Below are positions 1 to 8,320 of a stretch of DNA of 64,000 nt, piece by piece (position 1 is the stretch's first letter; each line of letters opens with the position of its first letter). Origin of the DNA: RGIG7450 sp045633565. GTDB lineage: Bacteria; Bacillota; Clostridia; RUG12999. The notes beneath the pieces were generated by a model that did not search any database, was not told the origin of the DNA, and worked only from the letters and a program-made list of their open reading frames with translations. The translations under genes and the position numbers were made by a program. The DNA is taken from NCBI GenBank assembly GCA_045633565.1, contig JAZQYO010000011.1:65240-129239 (forward strand). Reading direction: 5' to 3'.

Positions 1-140
1 CTTGTTTTTACCATTTCGTTATCTGTGATACTATATGAATATCTACGTCTAACCGATGTGGCAATTTCAGGATTGTATTCTCTGTCTATATCTATAGCAA
101 AGTCTTCATTAAAGTCCATAGGTATTTCTTTCTTATTCAT
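1..140 (-). CDS. Hypothetical protein, N-terminal fragment cut by window edge
   Basis: An open frame starts at the ATG complementary to 138-140 and runs off the window, leaving 46 visible residues. An AAAGGAG ribosome site sits about seven bases upstream. The visible part is acidic and hydrophilic (it begins MNKKEIPMDFNEDF) with an RRRYSYS patch. No family is recognised. It is preceded by a long GC-richer leader (141-428), which suggests regulated expression. Confidence 0.6.
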   Translation of the reverse strand, partial: MNKKEIPMDFNEDFAIDIDREYNPEIATSVRRRYSYSITDNEMVKT

Positions 141-428
141 AAAAATTCTCCTTTCGGATTAATGATTAATATTAAATACTTTTATTGCCTTAACGAAGCT
201 CCTTTCTATAGATTTTTGACCGCCTTTTAAAATATAGGCAATAAGCGTGTATTCACTAAACTTTGCACTTGCCTCCGATTACATTTCCTGAGCCTCGGTC
301 CTGCTCGACCATAACCCCGTATTTGCAAACAGTTAAATCGCTCGTCCTCAAAAGAGGAGTCTTGGCGCTCGCTGTGTTGTATAACTCACCGTGCAAGCTA
401 TTAAATTTTCAAGGTTCAAATTCCACGA
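141..428. other. Intergenic leader with local inverted repeats
   Basis: No convincing gene lies here. The stretch is richer in G+C than its surroundings and, read on the minus strand, leads into the gene starting at 140. It contains short self-complementary parts, for example CCTC-AAAA-GAGG near 348-359 and GGTC/GACC near 297-310. It may be a structured 5' leader or regulatory RNA. No known Rfam class was recognised. Confidence 0.3.
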
Positions 429-457
429 TTGACATTTTTATTTATATCGTGTATAAT
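429..457 (+). promoter_or_regulatory. Sigma-A promoter for the 563 gene
   Basis: A perfect TTGACA (429-434) is followed after 17 bp by a perfect TATAAT (452-457). It points at the DUF6076-type gene about 100 bp downstream. Confidence 0.75.
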
Positions 458-562
458 TTGTTGTGTGGCTATTCTAACATATCGGAAGAACTGCGTCAAC
501 CAATTTTGCCGCCATTTTCAAAAGTAGTGGAATTATAAAATATGTATCGTGGAAGTGATTAT

Positions 563-1648
563 ATGGCAAGTATAAAAAGTTTAGCTGAAAAACCATTTGA
601 TTTTGGATATATAACGGCACAATTTTATAAAGATTATGTCATTATCGGAAAAGAAAAGGTTTCGCTTGGTCAGATTTCAACTGAAATTCTGGAATTATCG
701 GATGACCAGCTTGATGAATTAAAAACAGTATTGGCAGATTTGAGGAAAGCTTTTCTGGAAAAACTATACGGGGAATACGAATCAAATTTAATGATTATAT
801 CATCATGCAGTTTTGATGGCTTTGCTCCATATCTAAGCAAAGCATTAGATGTTATCCTTAGCCTGCCTTTATATGACCGCTTTGAATTTGATAAAAGAAG
901 ATATATATCGGAGTTTAGGGAAATATATGAAACTTATCCCAAAAGAGAGAGCAGAAGCATATTAAACAGAATTATAGTAGGCTTGTTATCAATCAATGAT
1001 GAAATACTGATTTTTAAAATATATGCATCTGCATTTGTTGATTTATATATAGAAAATGTTGCCGCAAGAACTCCTACGCATTTTGCACACGCAATATATC
1101 AGTTTCTGAATAATAGCGAATTACAGCAAAATCTTGAATCTCTTATCCCAAAATATCCTGCAATTACATTTAAAGCAGAAATGCCGGCAAATATTGAATA
1201 TGTCACTTGCCCTGATCCTGATTGTGTAGAAAATTATATTTTGGCAGAAAGAGTGATTTTTAGGTCTCTTGGTGGCTTTTTAAATTCAGACCTATTCAGA
1301 GGATTAAATGTTAAGCATTCACCAAAAAGATGTCATAATTGCAAACGATTTTTTCTTTTGCCAACCGGTCATGATACCCACTATTGCAACAGAGTGGCTC
1401 CTAACGATCCAAAAGGCAGAATATGCAGTAAAGTAGGTCCTCATAAAAAAGAAAACTCAGACGAATTCAGGTCTCCTATAAAAAAAGAATATGATAGAGC
1501 CTATGACCGATTAGCCAAGCGGAAATCAAATGGATTGGAGTATCCTGAGTGGCTTGAAAAGATTACATTAGCTATGGATATTAAAGATCGCGGCGAGTCC
1601 GGAGAAATTTCACTCGATGAAGCAATCAGGTTACTGAAAGAAATATAA
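563..1648 (+). CDS. DUF6076-type protein with cysteine cluster
   Basis: The protein has 361 residues with no signal peptide or membrane segment. The N-terminal two thirds is alpha-helical in character. The C-terminal third has a zinc-binding-like set of cysteines and histidines (CPDPDC, then HSPKRCHNCKRFF, HYCN and ICSK), followed by a charged, helical tail. This layout resembles the DUF6076 family found in accessory regions of gut Clostridia, whose function is unknown. The ATG at 563 is preferred because GGAAG lies seven bases upstream; an in-frame ATG at 542 has a weaker site. The gene is monocistronic, with its own promoter and a strong hairpin after the stop. Confidence 0.65.
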   Translation: MASIKSLAEKPFDFGYITAQFYKDYVIIGKEKVSLGQISTEILELSDDQLDELKTVLADLRKAFLEKLYGEYESNLMIISSCSFDGFAPYLSKALDVILSLPLYDRFEFDKRRYISEFREIYETYPKRESRSILNRIIVGLLSINDEILIFKIYASAFVDLYIENVAARTPTHFAHAIYQFLNNSELQQNLESLIPKYPAITFKAEMPANIEYVTCPDPDCVENYILAERVIFRSLGGFLNSDLFRGLNVKHSPKRCHNCKRFFLLPTGHDTHYCNRVAPNDPKGRICSKVGPHKKENSDEFRSPIKKEYDRAYDRLAKRKSNGLEYPEWLEKITLAMDIKDRGESGEISLDEAIRLLKEI

Positions 1649-1656
1649 GATATAAC

Positions 1657-1694
1657 AATGGCGGTATGTTCGAGATCTCGAGCATACCGCCATT
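1657..1694. terminator. Bidirectional terminator, 38-bp near-perfect palindrome
   Basis: The arms AATGGCGGTATG (1657-1668) and CATACCGCCATT (1683-1694) flank a second palindrome, TCGAGATCTCGA. It lies between two convergent genes. Confidence 0.75.
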
Positions 1695-1707
1695 TAAGTT
1701 GTTCATT

Positions 1708-2262
1708 TTATTCCATTGTTCCGACCATTTTATTTATATCGCCATCCGAGTCTACGATGATGGTTTGGGGTTTGCTTGGAGCCACATAGCCGAAGCCTTC
1801 GATGTAGGCTTTATTTTTTTCTTCTATGATTTCATTTCGTATCTTCATTTCCTCGTCGGTGAGGTAGCAGGTGTCTTTTGCCATAATTTCGTCATTCGGA
1901 TTTATGGGTTCTGCCGGATTCTTTTCCCATTTTGCATACAAGACATCAGGTTTTGTGAATTTGAATGTCGTTACCTGATTCTGTTTTGTTCTCGGATCGG
2001 AGAACCATCCCTTGAATGTGTATCCGTATTTTGTCGGGGCGTAACTTTCAAGGCTGATGCTTTCGCCATATCTTTTAGTTATTGGCCTGATAAAGCTCCC
2101 GCCATCCGATGCGAATTGCAAGGTTACATTTCCGAAGAATCCGATTTCGCTATCGCTATCGTATATTAGCTCATTCCGATGCCATTGCCAAGGTGCAGCC
2201 GATGCCGTTTGGGTCAGCAGTATGGTTACTGCCATTGCCGTACACAATACTTTTTTCTTCAT
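1708..2262 (-). CDS. Secreted InlB B-repeat (Flg_new) protein
   Basis: The protein has 184 residues. A clear signal peptide (MKKK, hydrophobic core, ASA near residue 22) marks it for export. Residues about 45-112 fit one InlB B-repeat (Listeria-Bacteroides repeat, a beta-grasp fold), with the typical DGG, GYTFKGWFSDP and YAKWE motifs. The C-terminal 70 residues are acidic and helical with no LPXTG anchor, so the product is probably secreted or loosely bound. An AGGAG site lies ten bases before the ATG. The two-box repeat at 2282-2343 lies directly upstream, in the 5' region of this gene. The role is unknown; such repeats often mediate surface contacts. Confidence 0.75.
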   Translation of the reverse strand: MKKKVLCTAMAVTILLTQTASAAPWQWHRNELIYDSDSEIGFFGNVTLQFASDGGSFIRPITKRYGESISLESYAPTKYGYTFKGWFSDPRTKQNQVTTFKFTKPDVLYAKWEKNPAEPINPNDEIMAKDTCYLTDEEMKIRNEIIEEKNKAYIEGFGYVAPSKPQTIIVDSDGDINKMVGTME

Positions 2263-2281
2263 AATCTTTCATCTCCTAAAA

Positions 2282-2343
2282 TTGTATTTACCTTTCGGCA
2301 ACACAAACATACCACAGAAGATGGCATAAGTCTACGAAGGAAT
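2282..2343 (+). repeat. Two-box dispersed repeat, copy A
   Basis: This 62-bp copy is identical to 52932-52993 except for one base (2324). It contains CATACCAC (2308-2315), then 12 bases, then AAGTCTACGAAGG (2328-2340). The same two boxes with the same spacing occur near 10233 and 18183. Confidence 0.85.
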
Positions 2344-2380
2344 ATATTTTTTGCTTCTTTTATACGATAGTGATTAATCC

Positions 2381-4213
2381 CTATATATTGCTCTCATAAG
2401 TCTCTACATTAACAAACTCTTTGATGGCACGGTATAGCGGACCAACATGTTTATAACTTTGGGGGCCTTTTTCTCTTGATATTTTTTCACGAGTTTTAGC
2501 TGTTGTTATATAGAGATTTCTCTTTGCTCGTGATATCGCTACGAAAAAGGCACTTGCATCTTCCGTAGAGATATCTCTATTACTAGCAAAAAACGCACCA
2601 TCCTCGATTCCCCCTACAAATACGGTATCATATTCAAGTCCTTTGCTCTTATGTATTGTCATCGCAGGAATAGACATTTCTCCTTTGAAACTACTTAATG
2701 CCTTCACCCAATCATTATATTGCAAATATTCTTCCCATAATAAGTGACATAACTTTTCAATATTTTCTTCAAAAAAGTCACCATTCTCATATTGAGGGTA
2801 TATATCTTTGTACGCCTTTTCGCCTAGGTAAGAAAAAATGCTATCAATGACTTTGCGCAATTCTAAAATTGTTCCCGACGATGTAATTGAATTCATACTC
2901 CTATTTAAACTCTGCAAATACGACTCTAGTTTTAGATATTGACTATTCACTTTCTCAACATCATCTATATCTATACCTCGAACAAGCAAATCTATTTCTT
3001 GAATATACATATACGCATCCGAATCCGTTGTGGATATAGCGCATAATAGCATTGCTAAAATTAAGTTAACAACATCTTCCTTCAACAAGTCTTGGTATAC
3101 CACCTCATTTCTTAGCTTAATTCCATTTTTAAATTCGAAATCTAACAAGCCGTCCAAATATTCGTGTATTGATCTTTTAACCAAAACACAAATTTCTCGT
3201 GGCTCTACACCAGAGTTTAACAATTCAAGTATCTTGTTTTTGATAAAGGACTGTTCTCCATCTTCATCATCAAATATAGCAAGAGTAGAAGTTCCTTCAA
3301 CAGATTCATACTTTGTGCCGGGAATTATATCAATTTCCTTTTCATTCAAAGTGGTATATAAAGCCTTTTGCAAGGACAATAATTTGGGGGCTGAACGATG
3401 GTTCATTATCATTGTTTTGCATGTTGCTTCAAAGTCCTGTACATATTTTTGTGATACATCAGGCATCGCACCAGCCCAAAGCATTATTCTTTGTTTTTGG
3501 TCACCGACAGCAGTTATAATCGCATCTGTTCCTTTAAAACATGTTTGAACAAATTCATACTGTAAACTTGTCGTGTCCTGAAACTCATCCAAAAACACAT
3601 GGCTATATGTTTTTTGCAATGATTTAAGAATATAGTTGTTATTTTTTAAAATATATATGGCAAACCTTGAAATTAAATTAAAATTCAAAGCCGGTTCAAA
3701 ATCGCCCATCCCTTTCGTCATAATATCAATTACTTGAGCAGGGTGTTGTGGTTTGGAATCTTGTGAGTTCAATCTTGGTTGCACAAATCCTGCAAGTTGA
3801 TACGCCTCAGTCAGCAAACGATTGTCTGTATCAACTCTATAATCTTTATTCGGTCTAAACCTATCAGGTAGCGCCATTATAAAATGATCAAGTATTTCCT
3901 TGCAAAATTTATCAAAAGTGTAAGAATCTAATCTAGATGCTAATTCTTGGCCACACCTCTGTTTAACTCGTTCACCCAAATTCGAGGCAGAATCTTTTTT
4001 AAAGGAGACTGCAAGAATTCTTTTGGGATATGGACAAGTGTTTGTTTGTAAAAGATAACAAGCTCTTTGAGCCAACAATTCTGTTTTCCCTGCACCAGGG
4101 CCTGCTATAACTAATGTGTTATAATCACTTTTTACCACATCCATGGCAGCATCTTCTAACACGATATTCTCAGGCATCCACTTTGTTTGCGACTTTAGAA
4201 TGGTTATACTCAT
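2381..4213 (-). CDS. UvrD/PcrA-type ATP-dependent helicase (GajB-like)
   Basis: This is a superfamily 1A helicase of 610 residues. Walker A is GPGAGKT (38-44), motif II is DEFQD (209-213), motif III is GDQKQRIMLWAGA (237-249), motif IV contains NHRSAP (271-276), motif V is TIHKSKGLEYD (519-529) and motif VI is VAISRAKRNLY (558-568). All ATPase motifs are intact. It begins two bases after the stop of the OLD-type ATPase/TOPRIM gene, so the two are translationally coupled. That pairing is the hallmark of the Gabija anti-phage system, in which GajB is a UvrD-like partner of GajA. At 610 residues it is somewhat longer than the roughly 500 of the reference GajB. The helicase call is firm; the system call is inferred from context. 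Confidence 0.85.
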   Translation of the reverse strand: MSITILKSQTKWMPENIVLEDAAMDVVKSDYNTLVIAGPGAGKTELLAQRACYLLQTNTCPYPKRILAVSFKKDSASNLGERVKQRCGQELASRLDSYTFDKFCKEILDHFIMALPDRFRPNKDYRVDTDNRLLTEAYQLAGFVQPRLNSQDSKPQHPAQVIDIMTKGMGDFEPALNFNLISRFAIYILKNNNYILKSLQKTYSHVFLDEFQDTTSLQYEFVQTCFKGTDAIITAVGDQKQRIMLWAGAMPDVSQKYVQDFEATCKTMIMNHRSAPKLLSLQKALYTTLNEKEIDIIPGTKYESVEGTSTLAIFDDEDGEQSFIKNKILELLNSGVEPREICVLVKRSIHEYLDGLLDFEFKNGIKLRNEVVYQDLLKEDVVNLILAMLLCAISTTDSDAYMYIQEIDLLVRGIDIDDVEKVNSQYLKLESYLQSLNRSMNSITSSGTILELRKVIDSIFSYLGEKAYKDIYPQYENGDFFEENIEKLCHLLWEEYLQYNDWVKALSSFKGEMSIPAMTIHKSKGLEYDTVFVGGIEDGAFFASNRDISTEDASAFFVAISRAKRNLYITTAKTREKISREKGPQSYKHVGPLYRAIKEFVNVETYESNI

Positions 4214-4215
4214 AG

Positions 4216-6246
4216 TTAATACTTCCTATCAGCTATTTTACTAATAATTTTTCTTAATGGTTTAGGAACATCTTTAAGTTTCCCTATACTGCAATTAGGC
4301 AGAGCGGCTAAATGAGTAGATGGTTTACCTCTACTGAGGAACAGATACTTGTACCAAACCATTAACTTTTTTTGATTCTGTGTATAAGTATGTCCATCTC
4401 CGCCTTCTTCTTTTAATGTTGCTTTTATATCTTTTTCAATTCTATCTTTATACTCTTTTGTCAATTTTCCCTTTTCTATATCTTTGATTTTCCCCAAACT
4501 CTTAATTGCGGGACCATATGCTTCGTCAACAGTTTCTTTGTATGCTGTTGAAAACGACTCTAATAACATAAAATCAAGATCTAATGGTGCAGAAAAATAC
4601 ACATTATACTTTTCTAATTTGTTTATCCAAAATTGCAATTCTTTATTTTGGTCAACATCCCATTTATGCATATCATTCAAATCTTCTCTAGCTAATATAC
4701 TACCATCGTGTTTTTTCAAGAGTTCATTTTCATCACACCCTATATGCAATAATTGCTCTATCACATATTTAATACGGCCCCATCCACCGCCGTAGCGTTC
4801 ACGATCCAAGTCTAATAGTGTGATATGTGGGATGTTTAAGTCATTCAAAAGTTTCCAAAAATAATTTACATGTCTGCCACCTAATGGTGCAACCGAAATT
4901 CCTAGAACATCTGCATTTTCATACACTCTTTCTAACAAATATGGAATAACGATTTGTTCACTTTCGCCTTCTCCCAAGACAACCATTCTTGAAAAATATA
5001 TTTCAGGATATGCTTCAATTGCACCTTTTATATATTTATATTTCTCATCTCTTTTGTCAGGCAGTAAAATCTCTTTAACAACTGAATGATCGTTTTCTTC
5101 AGTTTTAAAATAACGAATTGAAGTTGCATCAATTCGCTTTATTATAGATGCAGAATGAGAAGACAAAACAACCTGTGCATTGCTTAATAATGCCGTTTTG
5201 GTTAGATTTAAAATAACTTTCCCCAATAATTGAGGTGCAATATGATTTTCAGGTTCTTCAACAGCAATGAGAGTTAGCACAGGAGGTGAAATTAATTTTT
5301 TGTCTGTTTCTGCAGGTGTTGTACTAATTTCTTTTAGCAGACCGGTTTCTATTGACAGTAAGGTGTTCACTAATGAAAAATAAAACAACGACCTTAAGCC
5401 ATCACCCAATTCATTTACATCATAATCACGAGGCACTTCTGTTGGAGAAAATTTTATTTCAGTATGTTTTAATAAATCATCAATTTCAGTTGAATTAACA
5501 TTGATTTTTGTTGTTCCGTACCTTTGGTCATCGTGAAAAGCTGACCATTGAGACTGCAAAGTTGTATTTACTTTTCCTATGTCTGGAATATTCTGAACCG
5601 TTTTATTTACTATACCGATATGTTTTTTTAATTTTTCTTTTGTACTGTCATCCCATTTTATATTTCTGAACAAGCGATTAAACAATGTACCAGTTACATT
5701 CCTTAATTGTTCAGAAGGATTTCTTAATGCAGGCACATATATGCATCTAATATTTGATAAAATAGTTTTGTTAGCAGGCTTTTTGACACTCTCCGAAATT
5801 TCTGCACCTTCAGGAGCAACTATAAAGTAATATTTAGCATCGATCAATCCTTCTACACTGCCATCATTCATATATGTTGCTTCTAGCCTAATTCTTAAGT
5901 ATGGTTCAGTTATTTCGTCTGCAACAACAAAGTATTTAAAAAATGCCGGAATTGCCGAATCTGTTTCTTCTGAATTTTGTAATTCGGGGAATGTGAACAC
6001 TGCTTCTATATACAATTCTTGACTGTCTACCTCGTCAGGTCTTTTACCTTTTGGAAGATGAAAATCTGAACGCACAATTTCTCTTTCAGATGGCAGAGTT
6101 CCAAAAAGTTTAACGAGAGCTAGAATTGCCGCTGTTTTTCCTGAACTATTTGCACCAATAAATGTGGTTAGTTTCTCGAATTCAATAGTAGTAGTTTCCG
6201 GACCAAAACATCTAAAATTGTTTATTTTAATTTCTTTTAGTTTCAT
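4216..6246 (-). CDS. OLD-family ATPase with TOPRIM nuclease domain (GajA-like)
   Basis: The protein has 676 residues. The N-terminal ABC/SMC-like ATPase has Walker A GANSSGKT (31-38), a signature-like ELGDGLRSLFYF (279-290) and Walker B TLIAVEEPENH (325-335). A TOPRIM domain follows with VVLGEGESE (422-430) supplying the glutamate and LLDLDRE (477-483) the DxD pair. The lysine-rich C-terminus is typical of class 2 OLD nucleases. GajA proteins are DNA-nicking enzymes released from inhibition when nucleotides are depleted. The UvrD-type helicase directly downstream makes a Gabija-like pair. It is about 100 residues longer than the reference GajA, so it may be a divergent branch or a related OLD-helicase system. 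An AGGAG site precedes the ATG by eight bases. Confidence 0.85.
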   Translation of the reverse strand: MKLKEIKINNFRCFGPETTTIEFEKLTTFIGANSSGKTAAILALVKLFGTLPSEREIVRSDFHLPKGKRPDEVDSQELYIEAVFTFPELQNSEETDSAIPAFFKYFVVADEITEPYLRIRLEATYMNDGSVEGLIDAKYYFIVAPEGAEISESVKKPANKTILSNIRCIYVPALRNPSEQLRNVTGTLFNRLFRNIKWDDSTKEKLKKHIGIVNKTVQNIPDIGKVNTTLQSQWSAFHDDQRYGTTKINVNSTEIDDLLKHTEIKFSPTEVPRDYDVNELGDGLRSLFYFSLVNTLLSIETGLLKEISTTPAETDKKLISPPVLTLIAVEEPENHIAPQLLGKVILNLTKTALLSNAQVVLSSHSASIIKRIDATSIRYFKTEENDHSVVKEILLPDKRDEKYKYIKGAIEAYPEIYFSRMVVLGEGESEQIVIPYLLERVYENADVLGISVAPLGGRHVNYFWKLLNDLNIPHITLLDLDRERYGGGWGRIKYVIEQLLHIGCDENELLKKHDGSILAREDLNDMHKWDVDQNKELQFWINKLEKYNVYFSAPLDLDFMLLESFSTAYKETVDEAYGPAIKSLGKIKDIEKGKLTKEYKDRIEKDIKATLKEEGGDGHTYTQNQKKLMVWYKYLFLSRGKPSTHLAALPNCSIGKLKDVPKPLRKIISKIADRKY

Positions 6247-6278
6247 ATGTGTGCTCCTAACAAAATAGTAAAAATAGA

Positions 6279-7025
6279 TTATTTTCTAAATACAAACAAA
6301 TACTCGTGTGCTATAAGTAAGAAATTATATTTTACGCTATTCGTTTTCCAATAGCCTGTTGCTTTGCAGTTATGCTGTTCTTTTATAATCAATTCTTTAA
6401 GCTTAAATCCAACATCTTCAAAAATCCTCATAACATCAAAAGACATTGGAATCATATGACCTTTTTGTCTTGTATCACCCATAAGGATTGCACAGAACTT
6501 ATCCTTTTTCAAAACACGATAACTTTCTGATGCGACCTTTTTCATTTCTTCAAGGAAATCTTTAACTTTTAATTGAGATAAGTCACCATCAATTCCGTTA
6601 CTGTATTTAATAATATCTGCATATGGCGGATGAGTGCATATTAAGTCAATGCTTTCGTCAGGAACAAAATCAAGATTTCTTGCATCGCCTTTTTTGATAT
6701 ATACTTTACCTTTAGCCGGTTCGTAATTAAATGATGTTTTTTCTTTACATCTGTCAAGTGCAACATCGTTTATATCAACGCCAATTATATCTCTGTTCAG
6801 AAGTTTTGATTCTACCAAAGTTGTACCGCCACCAGCAAATTGGTCTAATATCAAATCTCCCTCCTGAGAATATCTTAAAATAATATTTCTTGGTATGTAT
6901 GGCGACCAGTTTCCGCGCCATTTCGCGTCGTGGGTTGCCCAGTCTCCTCGTTTAGGGAATGACCAATGTGTAGTCATTTCTAATTCGAAATCTTCTGGCT
7001 CCCATTTGGTTATTTTTTTAGCCAT
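6279..7025 (-). CDS. DNA methyltransferase (N6-adenine or N4-cytosine)
   Basis: This is a 248-residue DNA amino-methyltransferase. The AdoMet-binding motif I (LDQFAGGGTTLVE) comes before the catalytic motif IV (CTHPPYADIIKY), an alpha/gamma-like order. The N-terminal WSFPKRGDWATHDAKWRGNW block is typical of a Clostridia methylase subfamily. HPPY replaces the usual DPPY/SPPY but keeps the Pro-Pro-Tyr core. The start at 7025 is chosen over an upstream in-frame one because AAGGA lies 11 bases before it and it follows directly on the 59-residue zinc protein. It may protect against the neighbouring HNH or MutH-like nuclease; its target sequence cannot be read from the protein. Confidence 0.8.
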   Translation of the reverse strand: MAKKITKWEPEDFELEMTTHWSFPKRGDWATHDAKWRGNWSPYIPRNIILRYSQEGDLILDQFAGGGTTLVESKLLNRDIIGVDINDVALDRCKEKTSFNYEPAKGKVYIKKGDARNLDFVPDESIDLICTHPPYADIIKYSNGIDGDLSQLKVKDFLEEMKKVASESYRVLKKDKFCAILMGDTRQKGHMIPMSFDVMRIFEDVGFKLKELIIKEQHNCKATGYWKTNSVKYNFLLIAHEYLFVFRK

Positions 7026-7026
7026 A

Positions 7027-7206
7027 TTATCTACATTCCTTGCACCAAGATTGATTTCTGATTTTATCGTTACCCATATTTCTAAAGCCAAAATCGCTTA
7101 AAGGTTTTTCTTTTCCACAATGTGGGCAAACACGTGTTGGCTCACTGCCATTATAACCACTGGATTGAATAATAGGCTTTTTTGTGTTTTTATCATTATT
7201 AAACAT
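7027..7206 (-). CDS. Small two-CxxC zinc-finger-like protein, 59 aa
   Basis: The frame starts at the ATG complementary to 7204-7206 and ends in a TAA one base before the methylase ATG, so translation is coupled. An AGAGAGG site lies seven bases upstream. The product has two knuckles, CPHCGKEKPL and WCKECR, spaced like one zinc finger of the type seen with HNH nucleases, plus a basic linker. It sits between the HNH nuclease and the methylase genes in a tight operon. Its function is unknown; a DNA-binding or assembly role for either neighbour is a reasonable guess. Confidence 0.7.
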   Translation of the reverse strand: MFNNDKNTKKPIIQSSGYNGSEPTRVCPHCGKEKPLSDFGFRNMGNDKIRNQSWCKECR

Positions 7207-7220
7207 ATGTATACCTCTCT

Positions 7221-8309
7221 TTATTTCTTATTAATCATAGCTTTGATTTCTTCAGGAGAATATGCAGGTTTTCTGCTATGTGCTATCATGTGGCAATTAG
7301 GACATACAGGAAGTAAGTCTTTAATTGCGTCAATTTCGTATTCCTCACCTATGGTTGCAATTTCTACAAGGTGATGTATATGCATTTTTTCGGAAAATTC
7401 CGAACCATATACTGACGCAAAATCAAAACCACATATTTCACACTTTAAAATCCCATTGTTTTTCTTTTTATAGTAATTTATACATGCATTTCTTGCGACT
7501 GGATTTCTTTCATAAGCATTGACTGTTATTTGTTTTTTTGCACCTTCCTTAAGGCTTTTGGCTTCATCTGGTTCTATCTCTTCCGGAAGGCTTTCTTTTA
7601 TATTTGCTTTTATAAATCCACTGCCGCCATTTATGAGACTAAATATTGCAGGAAGTAATCCTACCGGTTTCTTCAAAGGTGCCATACCAAAACCATTAAA
7701 TGTAGAATCTATACTTGATATATCATCTTTTGTTAATGGTGTTTTTAACACTGTTACCGTATTTGCAGCAAATTGATAATAGCCATTGTAGACATCGCCT
7801 TCTCTAAATTCAATAGGATTTTCTAAAAGAATAGTTTTTAAATATACAGCATAACCAATCAATTGTCCTTCATACTGAAAAAGAACGAATGTGTTTTCTT
7901 CACAATTCATCTTTTTTGATTTAAAATAATATGTATAACCTCTGATAGGCATTGTATGCAGCAAAAAACTCTTCGCATCTTCATATGTTTCAAATATAGA
8001 ATTGCTCATGGGAAGAAATCGAATTTCATTTATAACATAGCCATCATTTTCTTTCGCATTATTACATAAGAGAGCATTTCTATGAGGTCCCTTTTTGTTT
8101 GAACGGCAGGGAGAGCAATGACTTTGTAAGCCCATAGGATTTTGCTGAGTAGAACGCTTGGGAGTTGTTCCAAACGAATCAGGACAACTATAAAACACAT
8201 GCTGACCACTCTGCTTTGAACAATCGGGGCATGATTTGTAAACCATATTATTTATAAGTAAAAATTGTGCATCTGTAATTGGTTTTCCACAACACTCACA
8301 GCTTGCCAT
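7221..8309 (-). CDS. HNH endonuclease with N-terminal cysteine motifs
   Basis: The protein has 362 residues. The N-terminus carries CECCGKPI and SCPDCSK knuckles. The centre has no known domain. The C-terminal 110 residues form an HNH/McrA-type nuclease: a CEICGFDF zinc knuckle, a HIHHLVEIA catalytic block and LLPVCPNCHMIAH. It lies 11 bases downstream of the MutH-like nuclease gene and 14 bases before the small zinc protein. Similar C-terminal HNH domains occur in modification-dependent and type II restriction enzymes. It could be the restriction partner of the 6279 methylase or cut foreign modified DNA. AAGGAGG precedes the start. Confidence 0.8.
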   Translation of the reverse strand: MASCECCGKPITDAQFLLINNMVYKSCPDCSKQSGQHVFYSCPDSFGTTPKRSTQQNPMGLQSHCSPCRSNKKGPHRNALLCNNAKENDGYVINEIRFLPMSNSIFETYEDAKSFLLHTMPIRGYTYYFKSKKMNCEENTFVLFQYEGQLIGYAVYLKTILLENPIEFREGDVYNGYYQFAANTVTVLKTPLTKDDISSIDSTFNGFGMAPLKKPVGLLPAIFSLINGGSGFIKANIKESLPEEIEPDEAKSLKEGAKKQITVNAYERNPVARNACINYYKKKNNGILKCEICGFDFASVYGSEFSEKMHIHHLVEIATIGEEYEIDAIKDLLPVCPNCHMIAHSRKPAYSPEEIKAMINKK

Positions 8310-8320
8310 ATTGCACCTCC

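Noticed and set aside
263..538. Open frame of 91 codons on the plus strand
   Set aside because: No ribosome site, and a perfect promoter (429-457) lies inside it; the sequence is better explained as leader plus promoter.
6279..7025. DpnA-like second methylase of a DpnII system
   Set aside because: DpnA has the DPPY motif before the AdoMet motif; here the AdoMet motif comes first, so it belongs to another methylase subgroup.
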